Source: Grammothele lineata (lineage: Eukaryota > Basidiomycota > Agaricomycetes > Polyporales > Polyporaceae). Taken from it: 64,000 bases of DNA. The stretch spans positions 558,001 through 622,000 of the forward strand of contig NDFF03000029.1 of the NCBI GenBank assembly GCA_002150815.3. The letters run 5' to 3'. The notes beneath the pieces are model-generated. The model was not told where the DNA came from. It was given only the letters and a program-made list of their open reading frames with translations, and did no database searches. This document shows positions 21,614 to 33,562 of this stretch, piece by piece. A program made the translations under genes and the position numbers. How positions within the stretch are numbered: the stretch's first letter is position 1; the number at the start of each line of letters is the position of its first letter.

Positions 21614-23046
21614 TTATTTCCTTGTGTTCGTAGATTGTCGCGCCAATCCAGGATGTTTAGACGCAACATGGTGCTGAAGGTCATGGTTGCGGCTGAAGCC
21701 GTGAACCGCTTTTCGGCACCCTAACGCTGGGCACTTGAAGGGACGCTCTCCAAGATGGACGCTGTGGAAATGGTCGTTCGTGTTGTGAGAACGAGCTGAG
21801 CCTGTGCTCATGTAAAGAAGTGACGAAATGGAGGGATTTGCGTATAGCACAACTTACTATACGTGCAACCAGGCCATTGGCAAGGATACTTCTTCTCCTT
21901 TGACTGAACACGACGTCTTTTGGGGCCGGGTTGGACTGTGAGATTCTTCTGGAATGCCACGGATGCGGACCTTGTCGTGCCAGTGGCAGGTAACGACGGC
22001 ACAGGCAGGAGTAGCGGGGAAGGCTCCGGAAGGACAACCTGCTGATTAGCGGCGCACACGGCGAGCTCGAGGATCTCGCCCGTCCGCATCTTGTTCCCCG
22101 GGCCAGTAGCAGCAGCCGTGGCAGCATCGGGGAGATACTGCCCATGCAGCTGCGCCTGGCCTGCCAGGGTGCCCGATGGGGACCGACACGTGACCGGGGC
22201 CATGGTGGGCGGATCCAGGACAAAGGGATCGGTGGCGGGAGTGATGGGAGGGTACATCAACTCATAGTGTTCCTCCGCGCCGAGGAGTAATGGACAAGGG
22301 GAGTCCTGTGGCGCCTCGGTCGCCCACGACGGGAGAGTATCATTGGGCGTGGTGAGACCTGAGGAGAGGTCATGATAGTCGAACGAATTCTCGAAGGAAC
22401 CATACATACCTGCAACAGCCGGAGGTGTGCCGTATGGCTGTTGCAGATTTGTAGGGTTGACGGACGAAAGAAATGGGGGAAGTAGAGCGCGCACGAACAC
22501 ATGGGGTTGACGATCTCCGGAGACTTCATCCCATCGGCTGTCGTCGCCGGGAGACATCTCCTGACTGAACGCGTCCGCACCACGTGAGCTCTCTGGACTG
22601 AAAGCATGGAAGTCGGAGATGTCTGGAGTGACTAGGGTCGTTTGTGACGACGTCGACCACTCATCTACGGGCGATGCAATGGTAGTTATACCGCGGAGGC
22701 TGGAGTAAGTAGGACTCGTTGGTAGCTCCCACCCGGTTGGGTTGAAGGAAATCTCTTGGAGGAGTGGTAGGTCCACCGGATAGGCAGAAAGCTGAATGTC
22801 CGACTGGCCCGCAACAGCGTCGCGGAGATCCACGAAACGGTAGAAGTCGTCCAACTCGACGTCTCCTCCGCCGCCACCGGACGGGGTTTGTTTTGCTACG
22901 ATCCGCTGAGGGTAAGTGAGTTCTTCCGCACATACAGTATGGGGAGGATCTTTGTCAGGGTGACGACGAATGTGCGAGAGGCCGGCCATGATGCTGGAAA
23001 GCTCAGAGACGGGGACGGTGGCTCTCACCGATTGAGCATAGCTCAT
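21614..23046 (-). CDS. C2H2 zinc-finger protein, putative transcription factor
   Basis: Exons 23046-21858 and 21801-21614 on the complement (56-nt intron) give 458 aa. The N-terminal 380 residues are Ser/Pro/Thr-rich with acidic patches, typical of activation regions. A basic segment (GPKRRRVQSKEKKYP) precedes finger 1, CQWPGC...H-x3-H, which is split by a phase-1 intron three residues after the second Cys. A linker LGERPFKC leads to finger 2, C-x4-C...NHDLQHHVASKH. The TGERPF-like linker and tandem fingers indicate sequence-specific DNA binding. It appears intact. Of the five C2H2 genes here it is closest in layout to 275-1362. Confidence 0.85.
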
Positions 23047-23814
23047 GTACTTCGTTGACCCTACCGCAGCGTCTGCCTCTACGCCCGTATCCTTGGGTCA
23101 TGAGTCCCCTTTTGACATTCTTCTGTGTCTACAAACAAGTGCAGAATGTGATTACAGTGCACTGTCGCAGGAGATCGAGTCAGCACACGGATCGCGGTAC
23201 TGCCCGCGGAAGTTGAGCCTTAATTATAACATGACGCACCTCGATGCCGCAGCAACTCGCATCCCTCTCAGTCCGCAAGATAAAAGCAGACGTATCACAC
23301 CATATGTGTCGAAGGCGGCCGGTCGTGGTTGGGTCTGCGGACGTCGCTGTGCGGGGTGGAAGTCGCAGACTGAGAATACGAGGGTACCGCTTGTGGCCGG
23401 GCGCTGCCGACGGGTGCACCAAGCACTGTACAGCACTGACTGCGAACAGTGAACTCTACTACATACATCGTCTCCCCCGTCTCCGACTACCAGATATTGC
23501 TGGCCAGCAAACTCGCTCCATTTCTCTCTTAAGCCTGATCATCGGCTCGTTTCACAAATCTTAATCTGGTCCGCTACTCGGCCTGCGAAGCTCCGACCCT
23601 AGTCGGCAAATTGAGCGTGCTACATGGGACAGGTCATGATTAGGGCCTGCAGCTGACCCTCAAGGTAGATCTCTACTGTGATTGTTGCAGACGATGCCAC
23701 CGTGTGTAGAGAAGCACGAAGGCATGTATACGATTGTGAGTATTCGTCACTGTTCTCTAAGCGCGAGCACATAGCTTGCATTGCCTCTAATTCGTCATCA
23801 ACTGTAGGGACACG
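23047..23814. other. Intergenic, no supported gene
   Basis: About 770 bp containing the promoter of the C2H2 gene (minus) and the 3' flank of the GH51 gene. Short overlapping ORFs have no features. Confidence 0.55.
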
Positions 23815-25751
23815 CTACTCGAGAGTCAGAACAAGCAACGTGAACGAATGTTCCTTGAAAGTCCACCGCCCAGTCCACTGCTCTGACCGCGTCTTTACGC
23901 TCACTTCGTCCTCATGGCCCCACCCATTCCTCGCCTTGACGTCGGCGTGCCAGAGTTCGTGCACTTCAACGTTACCCACGATCTTCTCAAACGCAATGCG
24001 CAATGGTACGTCGTATGCTTCTGTCTCGCTTCTGTTGACGACGGCGAGCCTGAGGCTACGGGTAGCGGTGGTGGAATCAGTACAGAGAACGGCGGACGCG
24101 TCAAGGCCATTTGGATGGCTCCTGATGCTTGAAATCCAAGTCGGGAGCGTCTCGCCGGCAAACTTCGGGGACGTCAGGGATGTCTGCACTGAGATGCCGT
24201 CGCGCATGTATCGCGAGAACAGGTACAGTGGCCAGTATACCGTCTGCCTGAAGAGCCCCGTCGAGCTAACGATCATTTATCGTTAGCAGGCGTTGCGTTT
24301 GTGAACAATGCATCATACCTTGTAATCAGTGGCGAAATCACGTTCACACTCTGTGCGACGCATGCGATATCCACCACGTCAGCTTGTCGGACAAAGACGT
24401 TCAACCAGGAGGCCATGGCGAGCGCGTCTGTGAAATCGTAGAACTGCTCGAGTCCGTTTTGTGGTGTCCCTGTGAGCAAGAGGTGAGAGTACGCGCATAT
24501 ATCCAGTTCTGCGTATACTGACCCACGGTTTCGTCCCATACTCCGTATTCGTCGAAGGCTATTTTGATGGGTTTAGCGACATTTCGGGTGAAACGCTGTT
24601 GGGTTTTAGCATCGTCGTGAGCATACTGTTCTCAGGGAATCGTGAACCCCCTGCTTACCGCTTGTTTGATCAACCCCTTGCAGACCTCGATCGAATACTC
24701 TGCCCAGTCCGGACCATATACTGTTCGCCCATACTCCTTCTCCGTCTGCGATCTGTCCCTCGGCCCGAAACCGGTGTATAGATGGATGCTGCGCGATCTC
24801 AGTACCCAAATACTCGGACAAGAGTACTCAGCTTACCTGTGCATGTCGACCTTGTCGACCAACTCATTCAAGATCACGCCGTCCCATACGTTGACACCCG
24901 TCTCACCGCACCCAATTAAGATGACGCTCGGATCGACGAGACGGATCGCGTGTGCCCACTGTCGTGCCTTCGTCGCGTACGCGGACGCCGTCTGTTGCCC
25001 CACCTGCCATTCTCCCCACACTTCATTGCCCAGACCCCAATATTTGACGTCATGGGGCTCGTCACGGCCTGTGTTCTTGCGGCGCAAGTTTGCATAGTAT
25101 CTGCAACGCTGGTAAGTAACTATCTTACGCTCCTCGTGTCCCCGGTGCACTCACGTATCGCCTGTTCCGTTGCAGTATTCGATCCAGTGCAATGCGTCTT
25201 CTAGGGTACCTGTACCCATGTTCACTACGATGTACGGCTCGATTTTCGCAAGGCGACACCAAGCTACAAGCCTTGGTGATATCACTGTCAGCTCGCCTCC
25301 GACAAATTGCTATCCATGGAATGTTCGTTTCCACTTACTCGTCCGTCCCAAACAAGTTACTCTCCTCCCCGCCCCACGCCAGTTCCGGACGCTTCTTTCG
25401 CTCCTCTTTCGGCCCAATCCCATCCTTCCAGTTATAGGAACTCACGAAGTTGCCTCCGGGCCAACGGACCAGGGGTACGCGTAGCTCATCGCGCAGCACT
25501 TCGAGCACGTCCGCGCGGAAGCCCTCGGGCGTGAGCAGCGTTGTAGGTGTCTCAGTGAATTGGTCTGCGGGGCATGGTGCGCGGGGTGTATACGGGAAAG
25601 TCGTAGGTGTTGAGGGAAGGATACCGCCGTAGATACAGCGCCCCAGGTGCTCGAGGAAGCCCGAGAAGATGAAGGGTGAGACGGGGGCAATGGGCGCACT
25701 GGGGAAGACGTCGATGGACGGTGGGGGCTGATCCTTTTGTGAGGCCGACAT
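23815..25751 (-). CDS. GH51 alpha-L-arabinofuranosidase, probably intracellular
   Basis: Seven exons on the complement (25751-25339, 25271-25155, 25100-24837, 24788-24659, 24595-24523, 24469-24319, 24247-23815) give 526 aa. It releases terminal L-arabinose from arabinan or arabinoxylan fragments. Family marks are FLEHLGRCIYGGI near the N-terminus, RWPGGNFVSSYNWKDGIGP, the acid/base Glu in YWGLGNEVWGEW and the nucleophile Glu in IAFDEYGVW. A C-terminal beta-sandwich follows. There is no signal peptide (start MSASQKDQPPPSIDVF), so it probably acts on imported oligosaccharides. It is divergent from a sugar transporter 649 bp away, with CreA-like sites between. Length and motifs are complete. Confidence 0.92.
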
Positions 25752-26400
25752 TGTGACTGAATGGCGTCAGGGATATAGCTTTGCGTCCAAGAAGATCGGG
25801 TGTAGAAGATGTAGGGAGACGGCGGAACGTGCATCTTATCCTCATGTTTTCGTCGTAGCCGGTATCTCGACATCCGGCAAAGGGCGGGCCGCGGTGCGGT
25901 CCGCCCGCGTTTCTGCGAAGATCACCCGGTGCGTGGCGGCGTGCCAAATGCATGCTACCCCGGATTACCCCGGACCCCGCGATCGCTACCCCAAAGATGT
26001 AGGTTTGCCCGACGGACTATTATTTGACGCCTCCATTAACCTTGCTAACAGTTCACTGGGAACCTTGCGCGCCCCATCATCCGTAGAGTCCACGAGCCAT
26101 GTCGCATCACTCTCATGTGCCGTCATTTCGAACCATCCGCACGGCCCGCCCCTGAGGGCCTCATCACATGGCCATCCTCAAGACCTTCCAGATCGCTCTA
26201 AGACGTACTAATCCCTTTGGACCCCTTCCCGTAAATTACCCATGACGACTGTTCCTGAGCGACTTCGACGGGCATGCGGGACCGACTTGGACAGCTCGTA
26301 TATATTGTGAATGGAGTTCGCAGGCGTTCATCGTGTGCTTCTCGCACATAGCACGCCGGATTGCAGTGCACCCCGCAAGTCAGCTGTGTCCATCTCGACG
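25752..26400. promoter_or_regulatory. Shared divergent promoter of the GH51 and sugar transporter genes
   Basis: 649 bp between the two start codons. Three CreA/Mig1-type sites (reverse complement of SYGGRG) lie in a tight row: CCCCGG 25958-25963, CCCCGG 25968-25973 and CCCCGC 25975-25980. A GC-rich inverted repeat, GGGCGGgCCGC...GCGGtCCGCCC, lies near 25877-25908 and has CGG/CCG halves that could suit a Zn2Cys6 factor. The layout suggests joint carbon catabolite control of both genes; this is inference from motifs. Confidence 0.5.
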
Positions 26401-28622
26401 ATGCCGCTGCCTCCAAAAGTGAGTGACCTCCGTTTTTCCCTGGCGAACGGGTCGTTGATAGCCCATGTTGGCAAGGTCTACACTTGGCTCTGCGGGCTCT
26501 TCGCTGCACTCGGATCGGTGACCTTTGGGTACGATCTGGGTATCATAGCGTCTGTCTTGGTGAGATTCTAGCCAAAATACGAGGCACAATGTCCTTTGCT
26601 GAATCCATGACGTCGCCGTGTAGCCTTCAGAAGACTTCCTGGCGACGACGGGTAACCCTGATGCTACAGCACAAGGTCTAATCGTTGGCTGTCTCCTCCT
26701 CGGAGCATTCGCTTCGTACGCTATCCCGTTTCTTGGACTATTTGCCTTCGATTAAGACGCAAACGCGAACAGGAACATCTACGTCGGCTCCCTCGCCGAC
26801 TGGGTAGGCCGACGTGTATCCATCCTCATCGGTTGCATCGTCTTCCTCCTTGGAGGCTCTATCCAAGCCGGCGCTCAGAACGTTCACTATATGTATGGCG
26901 GGCGTTTCCTTGCGGGAATGGGCATCGGTATGCTTGCAATGCTCGCGCCCCTATACCAAGCGGAGATTGCGCATCCGAGTATCCGCGGCCGCCTTACGAC
27001 ACTACAGCAGTTCATGCTCGGTATTGGGGCGCTCATTGCATCCTTCATCGGCTACGGCTGTTTTCACGGACTCACCGGACAGGCCCAGTGGAGGATTCCG
27101 CTAGGTAAGCTCTCTTGCGATGAATATACAATACTGTGCTAATCGTCACCCACAGCTATTCAACTGCTCCGTGAGTAACCGCATCCGTGTTCCTACCTCA
27201 TCCGTGCTAATCAGGTGACACAGCTGCGCTTCCGCTTGCGTTCTTCATATTGTGAGCCATATGTTGGTGCTCGAGGATGATGCGCTGACACACTCGGCTG
27301 ATAGGTTGCTACCGGAAAGTCCGCGGTATCTCGCTATGAAAGGCCGTAATGAAGAAGCACTGCATGTCCTCGCAAGGCTCCACGCTCACGGCGATATCTA
27401 CGACTCATTCGTTGTTAGCGAGCACAAGGAGATCCTGGCGCAAGTGCAGCTCGAGCAGCAGGAGACGCGCGACGCATGGACGCAGCTTTTCACTGTGAAA
27501 AGCAACTTCCGGCGTCTCGTACTGGGCATCGCGATCCAATTCAGGTATGTGGTTATCGTTAGCTCTTTCGTCACTTCAATATGACTTCCGAATCTGAAAC
27601 GTTCGCTCTACAGTATCCAGACGACCGGTGTTAGCGTTATCCAGTACTATGCCCCGCGGATCTTTGAGAGCATCGGGATAGATACTTCCACGACCTTAGG
27701 CCTACAGTCCGGTAATTCCGTCATCGCACTGATCGGCGAAGGGCTGTGCATTTGGTTCATCGACCGTCTCGGTCGTCGCGGTCCGTTCATCTGGGGCAAT
27801 GCCCTCTCGGGTCTCACATTCGTGATCGGCACAATCCTCATCGCTGTATTCCCCGCTGAGACCAACAACCACAATGCAAGCAGGGCGTTCGTATCGATGA
27901 CGTGGCTGGTGAGCAGCTTGTCGACTCAGTTATATGCACTTTGCTGACGTCGTATATCGTAGTTCAACCTGGTGTTCTCGTCATGTTTGGGTCCTCTATC
28001 ATGGGCGGTTTGTTGAGACCCTTTCTCCTTACATTTGAGTCCATTTCTGATCGCATCTTGTCAGATTCCCGTCGAGATGTTCAACAGCGCGACGCGGGCT
28101 AAGGCCACTGCCATCACCTCATCGGCTGCTTGGATCTCGAACTGTGGGTTTCGCCTCCTTCAGTTGTCGTACTTCAGATTTGACCCATCGAGCGTTACAG
28201 TCATGATCGCCCAGGTTTCGCCAATCGCGTTCGATAAAGTTGGTCAGTATCGGGTAACCTGCGCCTCAATATGCTTCTTACTCATTCGCATCTAGGATGG
28301 AAGTATTACATCGTCTTCGCTATCTGCGGCTTATCGAATGCGATGTTCTTCTGGGTAAGTGACCATACTCTCGTTCTACGTGTTTTGTACATTGAATCAT
28401 GATCTGCCGTAGGCGTTTCTTCCCGAGACGAAAGGCATCCCGCTTGAAGAACTGGACTCATACTTCGAGACTGTCCCCATCTTTATCCCAGGCTCGCACG
28501 TATACGTTCCGGATGCCAACACTCGGGAAGAGGAGCTGCGTCAGGGAAAAGTAATGGTTCCCGATGGCGCGGAGTCGGACCTAGTCGAGACGGAGAAGGG
28601 AGACGTATCGCACATGCCATAA
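26401..28622 (+). CDS. MFS sugar transporter
   Basis: Twelve exons (26401-26559, 26624-26715, 26773-27104, 27156-27170, 27224-27251, 27305-27544, 27614-27908, 27963-28007, 28065-28143, 28201-28242, 28296-28354, 28413-28622) give 531 aa with continuous frame. Sugar porter signatures are FGYDLGIIASVLPS in helix 1, SLADWVGRR in the helix 2-3 loop, PLYQAEIAHPSIRGR, LPESPRYL, FIDRLGRRG and the C-terminal FLPETKGIPLEELD. Twelve membrane helices are expected; the tail is cytoplasmic. It is a plasma-membrane proton-coupled monosaccharide or oligosaccharide carrier by family. The pairing with GH51 suggests arabinose or arabino-oligosaccharides, not shown by sequence. Exons of 15 and 28 nt are notable. 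Confidence 0.92.
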
Positions 28623-30401
28623 GAGGCGACCGATATTGCAGGCTGGAGATGGCAAACACGGATTCTATTTCGTATGATTCTCCCTCGCGCGTTCAATACA
28701 CGACGTCATGATCTTATCACACTTCGCGTCAATCTAAGCCCAGCTTGGTTGAATCAGCCGCATACTTGGTGACCTGGTCAGAGATCGAGCAAAGGACAAT
28801 GACCACCCTGATGAATATTCAGATCCCTTGCTCTGCTCACATCAGCCCGTTTCATCGGTGAAATGACATTGCTGATTATCTCATCGTGTAGGATGTGTAG
28901 GAACATAGTCGATGTATTGCAGCTCCAACGTCTACGGTCTCCCCCTCTGTGTCCGGGAGGAAAGGAGCGAAAGACAAACCTACCGATAGCATATAACTCA
29001 TCCCATTGATCCCGCTGCTCAATGGCAACCCTGGAAATACCCCTTTTCTTCCTTGCCAACCTGAGATGTGATGCTTCGCGCACGAATGTACCGCGTTACG
29101 CGCCTCATCCGGTGACGGCGTGGGCCCATCACAATCGTAGAACCATACGAATGCCCAAGGCTCGGATACCCCTCCAGTTCTATTGCCGTGGCACACTCCA
29201 AGGACGACTGAGAAGAACCACATTTCAAACCGCGCCCGGAACAGAAGGGTTATTGGAGGTTCGCCCGTCCAGTCTTGAGGGACGACGCTGCTGGCATGGA
29301 GTGCGACATGGTGGCGGTCGCGGAGGACGTGCAGGGCAGCACCGGAGATGCGGAATGGAACGTGGCGGCAGTCTGCATTGGTCCGCGAGAGCGGCCGCGG
29401 GACCAGTGCAGTGACGATGCTTGGACGGAAATCAGGTCGTGCGGCCAAGTAGATCTCGCGCCACTCCGGAGCGCCGTGCATGGGCCGATTGGATATAAGT
29501 GCGGCCGAGGCGTCGTCGAGGATGTTGACGTGCACATAACGGCGTGCGCGTCTGAGTCCGCAGTGGTAGAGGGGCCGGGAGGGATCGGTTCCTTGAGGGC
29601 ACGGAGTCAGGATAAGACCGATCAGGGCATGCGTATTCGAGAGGAGCAAGGCGATGGTGTATGTTTCCGTGAGCTTTATTATGGGAATGTGGGCACGGAC
29701 TCCGTAGGGCGTGATTGAAAATGTGGGGTGGTAGATGCCCGCAGTAATCAAGTCCTGTAAACGGAGGTTCAGGCTATGGATTTTGTGGGGGCCCATGATG
29801 GCGCTCTGTTGCAACAATCGTATGAGACGACATAACAGATACTTAGACGGTCAGACTCACGAAGTTAGCGTTGTTGATACAAATCTTCCCTTGAGTTGTC
29901 TCCAACGTAGAGTCGTATCCCATGTACAACTCGGGGGCCTCCCCAAAGAGATACGTGGAAAATGAAGCATGGAGTTCGTCATGTGAAGTCGTGTCAGAAC
30001 CACTCTGCTGATACAGCGTTGGTGGCGAGAGAAGGGTGATAGAAACATCGTAACCCCACGTGAAGAGAGATGTGTCTGTGGTGACCTTCAAGAGCTCTTC
30101 TTGCAAGCGGTAGAAAGCTTTGCGACCCTCCCCATAAAGGATAGGCATGGTGATTGAGAAGAGCCCAAGGAGGCAATACGCCTCGTCCTCTTCACGGGTT
30201 GTGGTTCGGGTGGCAGCCCAAGACATTCGCTGCGCAATGCTGGAGCTCTAGACAATCCAAGATAATATCTTCCCGCCTATTAGGCGCGAACGAAGATATA
30301 TCTTTCGCCGCCTAAGACGGGGGCCGTGAAAGAGGCGCCCACGCGGTCCAGGCACCGGCCGAGGTGCCCCAGAGATCCCGATCGAGTCAGCTGATGCCGA
30401 G

Positions 30402-30483
30402 AAAAAAGGTGCATGCGAGCGGATTCGAACACGCATAACAGCGACAGAAGACAAGACGAACTATCCCACTACACCATAAGTCC
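30402..30483 (-). repeat. tRNA-like Pol III sequence in the left arm
   Basis: Inverted copy of the right-arm sequence: A box on the complement at 30466-30476, B box at 30421-30430, and a T6 run (A6 on plus) at 30402-30407. The two copies read outward from the element centre. Confidence 0.65.
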
Positions 30484-30698
30484 TTTGATACCTGGGAAAA
30501 CACAGTCAATATCACATCGTTTCCCTTGCGGCCGCAAACACAACACGTGTCCATTTCCTCGTCCTTTCAGGACACCAAAAGTGTTTTAAGAATGTTTAAG
30601 TAATGTACGCACAGAGCGAGGAAGAAATAGACACAACATTGTGTGTCCGGACGCAAGGGAGACGATGTGATATTGACTGTGTTTGCCCAGGTATCAAA

Positions 30699-30780
30699 GG
30701 ACTTATGGTGTAGTGGGATAGCTCGTGTTGTCTCTTGTCGCTGTTATGCGTGTTCGAATCCGCTCGCATGCACCCTTTTT
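30699..30780 (+). repeat. tRNA-like Pol III sequence in the right arm
   Basis: A-box-like TGGTGTAGTGG at 30706-30716, B-box GTTCGAATCC at 30752-30761, and T5 terminator at 30776-30780. Acceptor and T-stem halves do not pair, so it is a tRNA-derived SINE-like sequence, not a working tRNA gene. Confidence 0.65.
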
Positions 30781-31940
30781 CTCGGCATCAGCCGACTCGA
30801 TCGGGATCTCTGGTGGGCGTCTTGTTTTTGATGGCGCGCGTGCCCCAGGCGCTAGACGTCCTCCTCCCCCAGAACAACCCCCGCGACATATGGCGCGACA
30901 TATGACGGTGAGCGCTTTTTGACATATGATATCGTACTCTATATAACATACTGATATGGTATTTAAAATTTGGCGGCGATCCGCCCACGGGAACACCCTC
31001 CACGGCCTCCCTTGTTAGGCGGCCAAGATATATCTTCGTCCCCGCCTAATAGGCGGGAAGATAATATCTTGGAGTGTCAAATCCTGAATGCTGATGTCCG
31101 CAATGTCCGTCTCAAAGTTCAGCACCGGTACGGGAATATGTGTGACTTGCGAGAGTATTTGCGCAAGCTGCGATTTGGTGCCTAATATATCCCAGTCCGA
31201 TGACAGAAAGACCACGAGCTCGGGAGCCAATAGTTCCTGGAGCGTCCAACCCCGTTTGTGCCAACGACTGAGCCGGAACGCCAAGTCAGCGTCTAGCACG
31301 TTTCCGCCGCTCGGGACGTCGGCCAGATAGACGTAGCATGTCTGCGCGCAGGTATAGTAACGAAACATGGAGTTGATCCCTTCGGAGAGATCGGCGCTGC
31401 TCTGCTGGTTGATGCAGCAGGTATCGGCCCAAGCCCAGCGGTATCCGTGTTTCTCCGCGAGTGCGCAGAACTTGCTGACCTTGGCTGAAATGAGGTCGCG
31501 CGGGTTCTCCTTAGACGTAGCACAGCGGGCCTCGAGGGCGAGTACACCTTGATAACTATCTTCCGTCTGGCCCCAGACATGGGAGAGGATCGCATAGCCG
31601 CCTGGAACGCGTTCAGGACCGTTGAAATGTCGGAGCTCTGCTCGATCTGTGCTCAAGAGCCACATGATAGTACGAGCTGTAGTCACAAATTTTGTCACTT
31701 CTGGGCAGAAGATGGACAGGGATCGACAGACACTTACAGGCCGTCACCACGCAGTCCCGACGCGGATGTGGTGGTGCGATGCATAGATGACATATGTGGC
31801 TGCGCACGCAGCTGATCAAGTATATACAAAGCGCTACCGACAAACACGTGGCAGAATTGAGCGACTCATTGCACCTCTCACTAAGTAGCAAGCTCTACTG
31901 GTCTAGTGAACATAATTCGAGATATACTTCCCGCCCTGCC

Positions 31941-33562
31941 CTATACGGTATACAAGAACCACTGAGGCGACGGACTGATGGTGTCCAACTTCGGCGGTAA
32001 GTTGCCGCCCTTTACAGAGGACGAGGCTTTGAACGCAACGTGGCCCGCGATCAGCTTGCAGGGGATGTCGTGCGTGTCGTCACGGATGGTGAAGTCAACT
32101 TCACCATATCCGGAGGGGATATCAGCGACGTCCATAACGGGATACTCGACACCGTCGAGGGTATATTGGTATGAGTAACGGTCTACGCCTGCAGCGATTA
32201 ATCCGTACCAACATGAGTCTCGGGTCACCAACTGAGAACAAAATACGCACGTTTGAGTTCACTAGTCGACGGAGGTTCCTCTTGTTCGCTCAACATCTTT
32301 GTTTCCGAACTCTGTGCTTCTGCGATAGAAGATTCCTCTACATTGTGACGGCTGGAGCGCCGCGACAAGGCCGAGGATAGACGACGAAGCAACCTCATGT
32401 GCCTCTTTGGATGGCCGCTTGTGACAGGAATAGTTTCCTCCCTTCGAAGAGCAGCAGGGAGGGCTTCGAGGGGGCCCTTGGGGACAGTCTCCGGCATCTT
32501 GCCCAGCATCCATTTGCCCTTAGCCGACCATGCGCAGAACGCGGTGAGCCAGCCACTGAGGTCATCGCGTCCACACAACGAATCGTCGCGGTAAGCAACA
32601 TGGCTCCAGAACACGCGGTCCGGCGCGCCATCAAAGGCGGTAATGAACCTGCGTATGATGGGCCCGAGCATCGATGCCCAAGCTGCGGGTTCATCGCCGA
32701 GCGCGAAAAGACGGTCGAGCCGGCGATAGATGCGTTCCCAGTCGGCCCGTTCGCCCTCCAGCGTGACAGTGGGAATTCCGCAAGTGATTCCCCCGACGTA
32801 CGAGAAATATCTAACAGAGTTTCGAGTGAGTAGTGTAGATAATGATGGTATTAGGGAGCGTACGCTTTGAGAGTGCTCATCATCACGATAGAGCAGACCG
32901 TCCGATCGTGAGAGGTCGTGGTGGTGAAGTCGGGTAAAATCCACTCGACGAGAGTCTTATCGACGACCTGGACGTATGGTATGGTCAATATACGTACATC
33001 GCATAGTATGAAAGAATACGCACGTTGTCGTCAATTTGCTTCGCGAACTCAGGGGCTATAGAACTAAAGTTCGCGCCGTCAAATGCAACTTCCAGCTCCT
33101 TCTTGCCATCGTGGGCGACGAAGTAGGCACGCAATTCTTCCGCATGCGCGTTTACACTGAAAAGCACCATGTTTTCAGTATTGAAGCACATCCTATGAGC
33201 GCCGCAAGCCTACTAGAAGCTGAACTGTGTCAAGATAGCGAGCCAGACATCATCCGGTCTGTCATAGACGTGTCAGATAACAGATTATAGGCAGAAGAAT
33301 GACAACGGGCTAACCGGATACGAAGATGGTGATGAGCAGCATACGCCTCAAGGACGGTATGCACGAAACCGTTGGAACGGGGTACCAGCTGTGGAAGATC
33401 GCACTTCATCGCAGGCTCATTGAGCGAGCTTTGAAGCAGCCGCTTGCATTTCGGAGCTTCGTTATTGCAGGCATGGCGAAAAACCCCTTGAGCAGTGGTG
33501 AAATTGCCGACATCACGAACATCCCGAGCGTGATGAGTTGCAACAGTGAACGTCACTGGCAT
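31941..33562 (-). CDS. DUF4419 domain protein
   Basis: Six exons on the complement (33562-33315, 33258-33214, 33156-33024, 32967-32864, 32810-32251, 32188-31941) give 445 aa. Family marks are RPDDVWLAILTQFSFYVN, AYFVAHDGKKELEV, IMMSTLKAYFSY-type sequence around exon 4/5, CGIPTVTLEGERADWERIY, RFITAFDG, LSGWLTAFCAW and the late IPSGYGEVDF and LIAGHVAFK. DUF4419 proteins are soluble and of unknown biochemical role; they are expanded in Agaricomycetes. The gene lies just upstream of the broken HET gene on the same strand. The model is complete in frame. Confidence 0.85.

Larger units (their letters stand above)
30243..31086. mobile_element. 844-bp foldback element with tRNA-like arms, inserted in the HET gene
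   Basis: The element is flanked by direct repeats AATGCTG at 30236-30242 and 31087-31093 (8 bp with one mismatch), so the size of target duplication fits hAT-type transposition. The ends are inverted repeats: GACAATCCAAGATAATATCTT on the left matches GACACTCCAAGATATTATCTT read inward from the right. Next come palindromic CCGCCTATTAGGCGG and AAGATATATCTT blocks. The inverted arms extend inward for roughly 300 bp, meeting near 30570-30620. The right arm holds an extra stretch of about 140-200 bp with repeated CATATG motifs. No transposase is present, so it is non-autonomous. Confidence 0.85.
28876..31665 (-). pseudogene. HET-domain (heterokaryon incompatibility) gene broken by a transposon
   Basis: Transcription would start at ATG 31665. 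The 5' exon encodes the HET domain start: MWLLSTDRAELRHF, GGYAILSHVWG, WADTCCINQQSSADL, YVYLADVP, RWHKRGWTLQELLAP, VVFLSSDW and ADISI. At 31086 the frame runs into the inserted element and stops after about 25 foreign codons. The rest resumes at 30235 with AQRMSWAA, EDEAYCLLGLF and LYGEGRKAFYRLQEE. An exon boundary follows at 29861/29805, then a C-terminal region open to 28876. Remove the element and one 7-bp repeat and the reading is the family-typical DISI-AQRM in frame. HET proteins recognise non-self after hyphal fusion and trigger a death reaction. As it stands this allele is probably null. Confidence 0.85.

Noticed and set aside
30699..30774. Functional tRNA gene
   Set aside because: A and B boxes are good but acceptor and T stems do not pair, and a mirrored copy sits in the other arm of a transposon.
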